Positions 5,306 to 12,856 of a stretch of 15,650 nt of DNA are shown one piece after another (the stretch's first letter is position 1; every line of letters begins with the position of its first letter). The stretch comes from Bacteroides sp. CAG:1076 (GTDB lineage Bacteria > Bacteroidota > Bacteroidia > Bacteroidales > Bacteroidaceae). The notes under the pieces are model-generated. The model was given only the letters and a program-made list of their open reading frames with translations. It made no database searches and was not told the DNA's origin. A program made the translations under genes and the position numbers. The stretch is taken from positions 1 through 15,650 of the forward strand of contig HF993140.1 in assembly GCA_000436795.1 (NCBI GenBank). Direction: 5' to 3'.

Positions 5306-5337
5306 TTAACTTAGCCGAACACGGGAGAAAGGAAAAA

Positions 5338-5595
5338 ATGAAGCGAGAGGATTTGATTTTAAAAGCGCGAATGATTGCGCGGATTGATTCCCCAGAAGAG
5401 GGCGCGTTGGACGAATCTGCAATTCTGAATTTAATCGCGGAAATTGCAGACGAGAACGATCGTCTGGAAACAGAAGTGGCGGACGTTAGAAAACAGTACG
5501 CAGATGCTTTTCTGTCTGGGACGAAGAAAGAAGAGGACAGAGAAGAAGTGGAGGAAAAAGAGGAAATCAAAACAGAAGATTTTCTCGATCTGTAA
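5338..5595 (+). CDS. Head scaffolding protein (phi29 gp7 type)
   Basis: An 85-residue, very acidic, helical protein directly upstream of the major capsid gene, as gp7 is in phi29 (98 residues). The start at 5338 follows GAGAAAGGA (5326-5333); the in-frame ATG at 5281 lies inside the structured RNA. Residues 10-60 (ARMIARIDSPEEGALDESA..., then IAEIADENDRLETEVADVRKQY) form a short helix plus a coiled coil. This matches the gp7 design of a dimerising helical bundle. The C-terminus is a charged EE/KK stretch ending KTEDFLDL, the likely shell-contacting tail. It would guide prohead assembly and leave before maturation. Sequence similarity is weak; the call relies on position, size and composition. 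Confidence 0.8.
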   Translation: MKREDLILKARMIARIDSPEEGALDESAILNLIAEIADENDRLETEVADVRKQYADAFLSGTKKEEDREEVEEKEEIKTEDFLDL

Positions 5596-5606
5596 AGGAG
5601 GTAAAA

Positions 5607-6893
5607 ATGGCAGTAAAAGGAGTTTTGAAAAATGTGCCTTTAGCGCTGAATAGCTTTAGAGCCAGTTTAAAAGGTACAGAATGGGATGGCTTGCTTCCCG
5701 AAGTTACGAACTCAAACATTAGGGAGTTCGGTCAGGTCATGATGCAGTATCAGCCGATCATGAACCGGTTCATGAACCAGCTCGTAAACGTTTGGGCATT
5801 GCAGAAAATCGACAAAATGTATTTTACTTCCCCGTTTGCTTTTTCAAAAAGGGGCATGCTGGAATACGGAGAAACGATTGAGTCCGTATGGGTAAAGATC
5901 GCGGCTGCTCACTCGTTCTGCTCAGATACCGACCCTTGGGCGATGTTAAAGCAGGAAAAGCCCGATATCGCGGTTGCTTTTATGAACCGAAACCGGGAAG
6001 AGTTTTTTAAGAAAACTGTGAACCGCGAAATGCTGCGGAGTGCGTTTTACAGTGCGCAGTCACTTGGAAATTTCGTTGATCTCGTGATCAATTCCATGTA
6101 CACCGGAAACGAAGTATCGGAAATGCTGTACGCAATGGGTGCTATCGTGTCTGCGCTTGACAATGGTTTTGTTAAGCTTGTGCATGTGACCGACCCGACA
6201 GACGAACAGAGCGCAAAAGACTTTCTTACAACGATGCGCATAGTTTCCAATAATTTACTCTTCCCGTCGGAAAATTATAACGCAGCAGGTGTTTTAAACA
6301 CCACAGCCAGAGAAAGCCAGCGCGTATTTATTACGCCAAAAGCCGACGCTGTAACATCTGTACAGGCGCTTGCCTATGCGTTCCATATGGACGAAGCGCA
6401 GATTTTAGGCAGAATCACTGTGATTCCGGAAATCCCTAATCACCCGGAAATCGTTGCGATTGTGGCAGACGATGACTGGCTAAATATCTATGACCAGTTA
6501 TTCGAAACGTCCGATTTTTTCAACGCAGAGAAATTGTATTGGAATTATTGGTTACACGTATGGCAGATATACTTCACCAGTCCTTTCCACAATGCAGTTG
6601 CACTTACTACGGAAGCAGTTAGCGAGTACACAGCCGTGACGATCACCGGAGAAGCGTCGATTGCAAAAGGCGCACAGAGTAAATACACAGCAGCTACCAC
6701 ACCTGTAAACGGCGGGGTGATCTTTTCCTTAGAGGGAGCGGAAGCAACCAGCACAAGGATTGTTTCGAGCGACAGCAAGAGCGCAACCATTGAAGTGAGC
6801 CCGAATGAGACATCTAAGTCGTTGACACTGAAAGCGGTTGTTGCAGGACAGACAAGTGTACAGACAACAAAAGCTGTGACGATCACAGGATAA
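5607..6893 (+). CDS. Major capsid protein with C-terminal Ig-like (BIG2) domain
   Basis: A 428-residue phi29 gp8-type capsid protein (gp8 is 448). Matches include the N-terminal RNREEFFKKTVNREMLRSAF region, LYWNYWLHVWQ (phi29 LYWNYYYHVWQ) near residues 310-320, and the start of a BIG2-like domain at about 343. The HK97-fold body would occupy roughly 1-340. The Ig-like domain (343-428, VTITGEASIAKGAQSKYTA onward) would sit on the capsid surface. The start at 5607 follows AAAGGAGG (5594-5601). The stop codon falls just after a second VTITG, and the two VTITG segments are repeated at DNA level (6633-6650 and 6873-6890). A terminator follows, which would raise capsid relative to downstream tail proteins. 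Confidence 0.95.
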   Translation: MAVKGVLKNVPLALNSFRASLKGTEWDGLLPEVTNSNIREFGQVMMQYQPIMNRFMNQLVNVWALQKIDKMYFTSPFAFSKRGMLEYGETIESVWVKIAAAHSFCSDTDPWAMLKQEKPDIAVAFMNRNREEFFKKTVNREMLRSAFYSAQSLGNFVDLVINSMYTGNEVSEMLYAMGAIVSALDNGFVKLVHVTDPTDEQSAKDFLTTMRIVSNNLLFPSENYNAAGVLNTTARESQRVFITPKADAVTSVQALAYAFHMDEAQILGRITVIPEIPNHPEIVAIVADDDWLNIYDQLFETSDFFNAEKLYWNYWLHVWQIYFTSPFHNAVALTTEAVSEYTAVTITGEASIAKGAQSKYTAATTPVNGGVIFSLEGAEATSTRIVSSDSKSATIEVSPNETSKSLTLKAVVAGQTSVQTTKAVTITG

Positions 6894-6902
6894 AGATTTT
6901 AT

Positions 6903-6931
6903 AAAAAGGGAACGGAAGCGTTCCCTTTTTT
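6903..6931 (+). terminator. Terminator after the capsid gene (probably leaky)
   Basis: AAAAGGGAACG (6904-6914) pairs with CGTTCCCTTTT (6919-6929) around the loop GAAG, with a T run to 6931. The downstream tail, portal and lysis genes have no separate promoter that I can see, so readthrough must supply them. Confidence 0.85.
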
Positions 6932-6951
6932 CAAAAAAGGAGGTTTAAAAG

Positions 6952-8622
6952 TTGTCGCTAGAAACAGTATACGCAATGCAAGCAAACGAACTGATGATAT
7001 GCGCAGACGTTCCTCTTGACGCTTCTCAGGTCCGGCAGCTGTCTTTTACAGATAAGAACGATCAATATAATTATTTCCGGTCAAAAGCAATCCGTTTTTT
7101 TAATGATTTTAAATATATCCGCGAACACAGAGGGGTAAAAGTCCCGGTAAACGCGGAAGAGATCGGTAACGCGTGTTATCTATGTTTTAAAAATCAGGCA
7201 AGCGGGAAATGGTATTATGCTTTTGTAACACAGGTTATTTATATCAACCCGGAAACGTCGTTAATGAATTTTGAGATAGACGTTTACCAGACGTTTTTGT
7301 TTGACATGGTTATAAGGGACTGCGACATCAGCAGAGAACATGTTGCAAACGATGATTTTAAAACAAACACGGTGCAAGAGCCTGTTGACGTTGGGGACTA
7401 TGTGATCGCACATGAAGAAACGTTTGATCTGGATAAACTGGATGAAGAAACAGACTATCAGTTCGTTATTATTTCCGCAATAGACATTCTGGCAGACCCG
7501 GGCACACTGGAAGAACCAAAAGTCACAGGTGCGAAAGGCGGAATGTATGCTGGTTTGCCGTCCGGTGCTAGAGCGTACTTAGTAAGTCCTAGACGCGGAA
7601 CTAGTTCCATTTCCTCCGTAATGGATTCACTATCAGCGTTTCCGTGGGTGTCGCAGAGCATACTTGCAATTTACGCCGTGACATCTTATAATATAGGCGG
7701 AGCAGTAACTGTGGAGCAGTCAGCAATGGGGTTTTCGGTTGGTGTAATTGCAGATAGTTCCGCGCCGTCTGTAATTCCAGTGGGAGGTGTGCTTGCAAAC
7801 TGGATATCAAAATTCCCGGCATATAAAAATAAAAAAATGTACACGTCTCAATTTTCTTTTATTGAGGTTGTGCTGCCTAATGGAGCGAGAACCGTATTAA
7901 AACCGGAATTTTTGCCAGATGGTATTCCCTCTGTAAAAGTAGTTGGTACGCTCATTCCATCGCCGAATTTATATCTATACACAGAAAACTATTGTGACGC
8001 GGAAGATGATTTTTTATTGAACGCGAACAATATCAGCGGTTTTCCTTGCTTCCCTGTGCAAAATAACACATACCCACTACAGACCGCGCAGGCAGAAGCT
8101 ACAAACACTCTTGTTCACTCTCAAAACAGATCGAATATTTTTTGGGACACAGTTGGGAACGTGGCGCAAGCTGTATTTACAGGCGACCCTTTGAATGTGC
8201 TATCCACAGGAATAGACGCATACAAAAATGTGCGATCCGAGCTTCAAAGTTCCGAAAGGGACAGACAGCGTATCGGACAGATGCAAACGAATGTTAGCTT
8301 GACGGGCGCAAGTGGTGGCGGGCTTGCAACGTTCATTGCTGCTAAGAAGCTGGAAATTCTCTACAGGTGGTGGACAGTAAAACCAGAGTTCGCGGAAAAG
8401 ATCGAGCAGTTTTTTGATGTTTACGGGTACAAGGTCAGCCGTTTTGGAGTTCCGAACTTAAATAGCAGACCGCGTTATAACTATATTAAATGCAATAATG
8501 TAAATGTTTATGGGAATATTCCGAATGAATTTTTGCAGCCATTGCGCAATATGTTTATAAACGGTTTTACCTTATGGCATGACAAAAACAATGTTGGAAC
8601 ATACGGAAACAATACAAAGTAA
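6952..8622 (+). CDS. Distal tail knob/tube protein (phi29 gp9 type)
   Basis: A 556-residue protein that starts at TTG (6952), chosen because AAAAAAGGAGG (6933-6943) has ideal spacing. It matches phi29 gp9 (599 residues). Shared segments are KWYYAFVTQVIYINPETSLMNFEIDVYQT near residues 83-112 (phi29 KWFYAFVTELEY...FEIDVLQT), SREHV, and a C-terminus FGVPNLNSRPRYNYIKC through NGFTLWHDKNNVGTY. gp9 forms the hollow knob at the tail tip through which DNA exits, and its long hydrophobic loops form a membrane pore. Here the corresponding region (about residues 385-470) is shorter and less glycine/alanine-rich than in phi29, with IFWDTVGNVAQAVF as the most hydrophobic part. Confidence 0.93.
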   Translation: MSLETVYAMQANELMICADVPLDASQVRQLSFTDKNDQYNYFRSKAIRFFNDFKYIREHRGVKVPVNAEEIGNACYLCFKNQASGKWYYAFVTQVIYINPETSLMNFEIDVYQTFLFDMVIRDCDISREHVANDDFKTNTVQEPVDVGDYVIAHEETFDLDKLDEETDYQFVIISAIDILADPGTLEEPKVTGAKGGMYAGLPSGARAYLVSPRRGTSSISSVMDSLSAFPWVSQSILAIYAVTSYNIGGAVTVEQSAMGFSVGVIADSSAPSVIPVGGVLANWISKFPAYKNKKMYTSQFSFIEVVLPNGARTVLKPEFLPDGIPSVKVVGTLIPSPNLYLYTENYCDAEDDFLLNANNISGFPCFPVQNNTYPLQTAQAEATNTLVHSQNRSNIFWDTVGNVAQAVFTGDPLNVLSTGIDAYKNVRSELQSSERDRQRIGQMQTNVSLTGASGGGLATFIAAKKLEILYRWWTVKPEFAEKIEQFFDVYGYKVSRFGVPNLNSRPRYNYIKCNNVNVYGNIPNEFLQPLRNMFINGFTLWHDKNNVGTYGNNTK

Positions 8623-8638
8623 AAAGGAGGAAGAAAAA

Positions 8639-9607
8639 ATGGGAAGAACAGGTTTTTCAACCGACCCGCTCGGATTGTGTGGTATCGGTTATGATGCAAA
8701 AATCGTCAGAAAATTTGATGAGCGCGTGACGTTCGACCATTTTGTCAGTCAGCTGTACTTATTAGCAATCAACCGCTATACATGGGCAGGGTTGCCGGAC
8801 ACTGTCAGCGCCCGCGCATTGGAGCAGGCGTTAATTTTTAACGGTGCAGTGTGCTTTTTTAAAGATGATGTAATGGGGTATCTGTGTTTACCTTGCGCAA
8901 AAGCGGGAAGCTTTAATATCTACAATATACCGACAACCCGATATATCAATACAGCAAGCGGGTATCATCACAAAGCGACCGAAAAAGACAGCGCTATCAT
9001 TTTTAACGATCAGACGTTCCGCCCGTTCATGCCGGAAATTTATTATTTCGCAAAAAAATTTACTATGATTGAAAAGGCGAAAGATGTGAACACCCGGCTA
9101 CAGATGAAACCTAAAGGAATTTTTGTAAATAAAGACAATGTAAACAGTGCGAAACACGCTATCAATGAAGCGGAGGACGGAAAACCTTTTGTTTTGGTAG
9201 ATGATACAGACGGTTTTTCTGCTGATACAAAAGGAGTGTTAGATTTTTCTGTTCCGTGTATTCTGGAACAGCTGGAAAAAGAAAAAAACTGCATATGGTC
9301 TGAGTATTTAACGCGTTTAGGTTATAACAACCTTAACATTTACAAAAAGGAACGTCTGGTGGAATCCGAAGCAGAAGCGAATGAAGAACATATTCTTGCG
9401 CTTAGGGACGGTGGGTTGTTTATGCGCAGGGAAGCAATAAAGAAAATTAAAAGACTATTCCCAGATTTATCTGAAATTCGTGTAGACTTTAATCCTAACT
9501 GTAACCGCTTAAGTCTGGGAACGCAAGAAATCGCTGGAATTGATAGCACGGAATCAAAGACCAGTCCTGAGATTGTAGACGAACCGGAGGTGACTATAAA
9601 TGAGTAA
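8639..9607 (+). CDS. Portal / upper collar protein (phi29 gp10 type)
   Basis: A 322-residue portal protein, comparable with the 309 residues of gp10. The segment YLLAINRYTWAGLPDTVSARALEQALIFNGAVCFFKDDVMGYL corresponds to the phi29 stem region ([45 protein letters not shown]). NIYKKERLVESEAEANEE matches phi29 NLEKKERMVTDEVSSNDE. Portal subunits form the dodecameric ring at one capsid vertex where pRNA and ATPase dock. The start at 8639 follows AAAAAGGAGG and lies shortly after the knob stop; an in-frame ATG at 8579 is inside the knob gene. The C-terminal tail is acidic. It overlaps the next gene by eight bases. Confidence 0.93.
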   Translation: MGRTGFSTDPLGLCGIGYDAKIVRKFDERVTFDHFVSQLYLLAINRYTWAGLPDTVSARALEQALIFNGAVCFFKDDVMGYLCLPCAKAGSFNIYNIPTTRYINTASGYHHKATEKDSAIIFNDQTFRPFMPEIYYFAKKFTMIEKAKDVNTRLQMKPKGIFVNKDNVNSAKHAINEAEDGKPFVLVDDTDGFSADTKGVLDFSVPCILEQLEKEKNCIWSEYLTRLGYNNLNIYKKERLVESEAEANEEHILALRDGGLFMRREAIKKIKRLFPDLSEIRVDFNPNCNRLSLGTQEIAGIDSTESKTSPEIVDEPEVTINE

Positions 9608-10289
9608 CCACACAACAACTTTAAGGAATATAATATACCATTATTCGCAGGACAATAACCCGCTGCACCCAGAGGAAGAAAAACGGTATGCGTTTATCCG
9701 GTTTGAAGATGAAATTGGTGTTATGGAGCGAATCGAAAAAGCACGTTCTAAGATGCTGTATAACACAAACAAATTTTTCGATGAAGAATTCAGAAACGCT
9801 TTTTTCCAACAGTTCTGCGTGGACAATATGATGCGAGAAATCGAATACGAAACACCGGAATATTTTATTCTGAAATTTAATCAAAATGTTTCGCGCTGGC
9901 TACCCGTGTATAATAAACTATATGAATCGAGTTTGTTGGAACTGGACAAATTAAAGAGCTACAGCCGGGAAAGTTCACGGAATGGCGACAGAGAGACAAG
10001 CGCAAGCGGGAAAAGCACAAGCGAAAACAACAACAAAAATGTTTTTGATGATACACCGGAAAACCGCTTGACAAACGCGGATTATGCAACTACAATAACA
10101 GTAGATGAGAGCAGCGGGAACGGAACGACATCTTCAAACGGAAAAGAGGTGTATTCAGAAAATTATAAAGAAAGTGGCTACAATGTGCCGCAGGCAGAAC
10201 TGATTTTAAAATACCGGGAAACGCTTATGGATGTAGTAGGGCAATTCTCGGACACGGTTTCCCGTTCTCTTTTCTTAAAAATTTACTAA
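9600..10289 (+). CDS. Lower collar protein (phi29 gp11 type)
   Basis: A 229-residue protein directly after the portal gene, as in phi29 (gp11, 293 residues). It starts at ATG 9600 inside the end of the portal gene, with GGAGGTGA (9585-9592) upstream. The N-terminal half is helical with many aromatic residues (NKFFDEEFRNAFFQQFCVDN; WLPVYNKLYESSLLELDKL). Residues about 118-185 form a polar Ser/Asn/Gly/Thr-rich segment containing NVFDDTPENRLTNADYATTI. That motif is typical of collar proteins, where this loop projects into the tail channel. The C-terminus ends with an amphipathic helix (ALILKYRETLMDVVGQFSDTVSRSL type). It connects portal to knob. Confidence 0.9.
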   Translation: MSNHTTTLRNIIYHYSQDNNPLHPEEEKRYAFIRFEDEIGVMERIEKARSKMLYNTNKFFDEEFRNAFFQQFCVDNMMREIEYETPEYFILKFNQNVSRWLPVYNKLYESSLLELDKLKSYSRESSRNGDRETSASGKSTSENNNKNVFDDTPENRLTNADYATTITVDESSGNGTTSSNGKEVYSENYKESGYNVPQAELILKYRETLMDVVGQFSDTVSRSLFLKIY

Positions 10290-10305
10290 AAAGGAGGTAA
10301 AAGAG

Positions 10306-11640
10306 GTGGATAAAAAGTTACCGGAAAAGCTATGTTTTAATAATGCCTATTTATCCTTGCCGTCTGAGTGGGATGCGTCAATTAGCCAGTTGGAAATGAT
10401 GCAGAAGATTGCATACAATATCAATCAGATCATTCAGTTTTTGACTGACTTAGAGACGAATTACCAGAACTATACAGACACAAAAGTGGCAGAGTTAAAA
10501 GCGGAGCTTTTGAAAACTCTCGAACAGACGGTTGAAACCTTACGCGTCTACATTGACACTCAAGACGTTTATTACTGGACAGAACATACCAAAGACGTAA
10601 AGCGGCTGGAAGATTTAATAACAGAGTTACGGCTGTATGTGGACAATGTCAAACTTACGCATGAAAAAGATGTTGCGCAGCTGAATGGTAAAATTGACGA
10701 GACAAAAGCCTATCTGGAACAGTACACAGACTTTGCAGTTGAGCGTCTGAAAGAGTGGGTAGAAGAGCAGCTGGAAAAGCTGCGTCTGGAAATTGACGAA
10801 GTAAACGAAGATGGCTTTCGGATTTTTGACCCGACAACCGGATACAGAGACAGAGTTGGAAACACTGTTAATAATGTGTTCGATGTTTTAAGAGTGCGGG
10901 CAATTACTTGCGGACAATTTGATGCTTGGTTTTCAGCTTTTGACAAGAACTGCGAAGATTTTAAAAAATTGCATATCCGTGCGGGTGCGTTCGATGCTGA
11001 AAGCTATTACAAAATGTACGGTGTTTTTGATGCAAGCGTGAACAGTCCGGGAAGCGGTGATTTACTTTCCCATGCCAGAGCACTTGACGAGGTTATGCAG
11101 GTGGACGCAGAACTACACTTGACCGCGCAGGAATTTGATTCTGTTATGTCAGAAACTTGTCAGGCAATCAAAACAAAAAAAAAGGATGCCTTGTGGTGGG
11201 ACACGGAAAACGCCACTTTTTACGATACCTATAACGTGGGGAACGGTTTAGGGGTTCGGACAGTTGGAAGAAGTGCGCATGGGTTTATTAAAAAATGTGT
11301 AACGAGTATAACACCACCAAAAAAGCCAACACCTGAAACATACCCCTATACGTGGACGGCAATAATTGGATTCAACGTGGAAATCACTAATGATAATGAG
11401 TGGCACGCGTGGCTGTGCATAGAGACAAACAGCAGTAATGGTATTTATTATTATCAATCAGAAAATAAATATAAAAACGGATTGCCAACAGTTATTCAGT
11501 TCCGTTTTAATGTTTACAATTTAGGCGCACCCGGAAAAGCATCCTCTCTTGATAATTTTGCTTTTGCATCCATTAGGGGTGTTTTATGTTGCGAAAACGC
11601 TTTACTAAAGGAGTTACCAGTTAAAAAGGAGGTACAATAA
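10306..11640 (+). CDS. Fibre/appendage protein with long coiled coil
   Basis: A 444-residue protein starting at GTG (10306) after AAAAAGGAGG. The N-terminus (LPSEWDASISQLEMMQKIAYNINQII) matches an anchoring motif I remember at the start of gut-phage tail fibre proteins. Residues about 35-175 are a long charged coiled coil (for example KEWVEEQLEKLRLEIDEVNED). Next comes DPTTGYRDRVGNTVNNVFDVLRVRAITCGQFDAWFSAFDKNCEDF, a segment recurrent in fibre shafts. The C-terminal part (about 290-444) is beta-rich and probably carries the host-binding or outer domain. It is likely anchored to the collar or tail; the receptor is unknown. Confidence 0.75.
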   Translation: MDKKLPEKLCFNNAYLSLPSEWDASISQLEMMQKIAYNINQIIQFLTDLETNYQNYTDTKVAELKAELLKTLEQTVETLRVYIDTQDVYYWTEHTKDVKRLEDLITELRLYVDNVKLTHEKDVAQLNGKIDETKAYLEQYTDFAVERLKEWVEEQLEKLRLEIDEVNEDGFRIFDPTTGYRDRVGNTVNNVFDVLRVRAITCGQFDAWFSAFDKNCEDFKKLHIRAGAFDAESYYKMYGVFDASVNSPGSGDLLSHARALDEVMQVDAELHLTAQEFDSVMSETCQAIKTKKKDALWWDTENATFYDTYNVGNGLGVRTVGRSAHGFIKKCVTSITPPKKPTPETYPYTWTAIIGFNVEITNDNEWHAWLCIETNSSNGIYYYQSENKYKNGLPTVIQFRFNVYNLGAPGKASSLDNFAFASIRGVLCCENALLKELPVKKEVQ

Positions 11641-12087
11641 ATGTTTACACGTCACACAAGGTTTTTTAATTTCGGAATGTACCAGAAAAAAGATGCTGTT
11701 GACATCATGGGAGATTGGAACGAAAACAACAAAAAGATTGATGCAGCCTTGCAATCACTGAAAGGTAAAACATCCGGCGTAAAAAACGAAATGGCAACAG
11801 TCCAGACAGAGATCACAAACATGACCGAAGAAATTGAAACATTAAAAAACACAATTACATTATCGCAGGGTAAATTACTGGCTGTGATGCCCGCACTGAA
11901 TGTTTTGACGCAGGTTGCCAGCGGTGCAGAAACAAAAGCAGCAAAAGCGGTTACTGATATTAGCAATTCAATAGAGCTGGTAACAGCAGCGCAGGAAGCG
12001 GTTAAAATTGCGAACGATGCAAACAGCGCGAACGCTGGAAAGATAACAAGTTTGCAAGAAAGGATTGCAGCTTTAGAGACTGCATAA
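11641..12087 (+). CDS. Small coiled-coil fibre protein with N-terminal anchor motif
   Basis: A 148-residue protein whose ATG directly abuts the previous stop codon (TAA at 11638-11640), with AAAGGAGG just upstream. The N-terminus (TRFFNFGMYQKKDAVDIMGDWNENNKKIDAALQ) shares its pattern with the next gene: NF, a D before the aromatic/helix, then D-W/Y-N...K-ID-A/G-AL. Such motifs join fibres to a virion baseplate or collar. The remainder is an alanine-rich coiled coil with no C-terminal head, suggesting a fibre shaft or a trimming partner of the next protein. Confidence 0.75.
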   Translation: MFTRHTRFFNFGMYQKKDAVDIMGDWNENNKKIDAALQSLKGKTSGVKNEMATVQTEITNMTEEIETLKNTITLSQGKLLAVMPALNVLTQVASGAETKAAKAVTDISNSIELVTAAQEAVKIANDANSANAGKITSLQERIAALETA

Positions 12088-12100
12088 AAGGAGGTAAAAA

Positions 12101-12856
12101 ATGAGTAGCACAAACAAAACAGCCAATTTTAAATTATCCCAGTTTATCGGCACAGACAAGCCTACTTTTCTGGGAGACTATAACAACGACATGAAGATCA
12201 TTGACGGCGCTTTATTTACTGCTAGTCAGACAGCGGATGAAGCAGTTAACGATGTGGAAACTGTAAAGAGCGCGCAGGCAGATCTGAAAGCCGTTCACGA
12301 GGATACCAAAAAACAGGTCGCACAGCTGAAAGAAACTGCGGACGGCATGGCCGGAGACGTTACGGCAGCACAGGAAGCAGCTAACAGAGCAGAGCAGAAA
12401 GCAACAGCCGCACAGACGACAGCAACCGATGTTGTAAACGCTGCGAATGCAGCCAGTGCGAACGCTACGAAAGCAAAGCAGACTGCGGATGGAAATAAAA
12501 CGACACTGCAGAATCTTGACGGGAGAGTGACGGCACTGGAAAATGCGCCAAAACCATCTACGGAGGTTGTGTTTAAAGTTATAGCGGTCGGAGCATCTAG
12601 ACCAAACACCGGAACAGCCACTTTTTTTTATAAAAATCTTGATAACATGACTTTGATAAAAATGGTTGTGTCAAACGTTTTTGGAACTGTCAATGTGCAA
12701 GGTTTAACAAGAAGCGCTACAATTCAACAGGGTTCTGCGCCAGTAACTTATACGGAGAGTGACTTCAAAGATGGGCGTATTGGTATTGGTCGTCCTAATA
12801 CTAGTGAGGGATGGAGTACGGCTGAGGTGGCTCTTACTTATCGTATAAACGCATGA
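12101..12856 (+). CDS. Receptor-binding/fibre protein, alanine-rich coiled coil plus C-terminal beta domain
   Basis: A 251-residue protein, start 12101 after AAAGGAGG. Residues 8-40 (TANFKLSQFIGTDKPTFLGDYNNDMKIIDGAL) are the same anchor motif as in the preceding protein. Residues about 45-150 form an Ala/Lys/Glu-rich coiled coil (EAANRAEQKATAAQTTATDV and so on). From about 155 the composition changes to a beta-rich domain (VVFKVIAVGASRPNTGTATFF ... RIGIGRPNTSEGWSTAEVALTYRINA), the likely exposed host-contacting head. It overlaps the tail lysozyme by four bases (ATGA). Confidence 0.8.
   Translation: MSSTNKTANFKLSQFIGTDKPTFLGDYNNDMKIIDGALFTASQTADEAVNDVETVKSAQADLKAVHEDTKKQVAQLKETADGMAGDVTAAQEAANRAEQKATAAQTTATDVVNAANAASANATKAKQTADGNKTTLQNLDGRVTALENAPKPSTEVVFKVIAVGASRPNTGTATFFYKNLDNMTLIKMVVSNVFGTVNVQGLTRSATIQQGSAPVTYTESDFKDGRIGIGRPNTSEGWSTAEVALTYRINA

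Noticed and set aside
5106..5309. Open frame across the ATPase end and structured RNA
   Set aside because: No ribosome binding site, overlaps the ATPase in another frame, and crosses the promoter and RNA helices.
5169..5570. 133-codon leftward open frame with serine-rich product
   Set aside because: Antisense to the scaffold gene and candidate pRNA; low-complexity product mirrors the acidic scaffold codons.
11652..12113. 153-codon leftward open frame
   Set aside because: It lies antisense to a fibre gene with a clear start site, and arises from alanine/lysine-rich coding sequence; no ribosome binding site or promoter.
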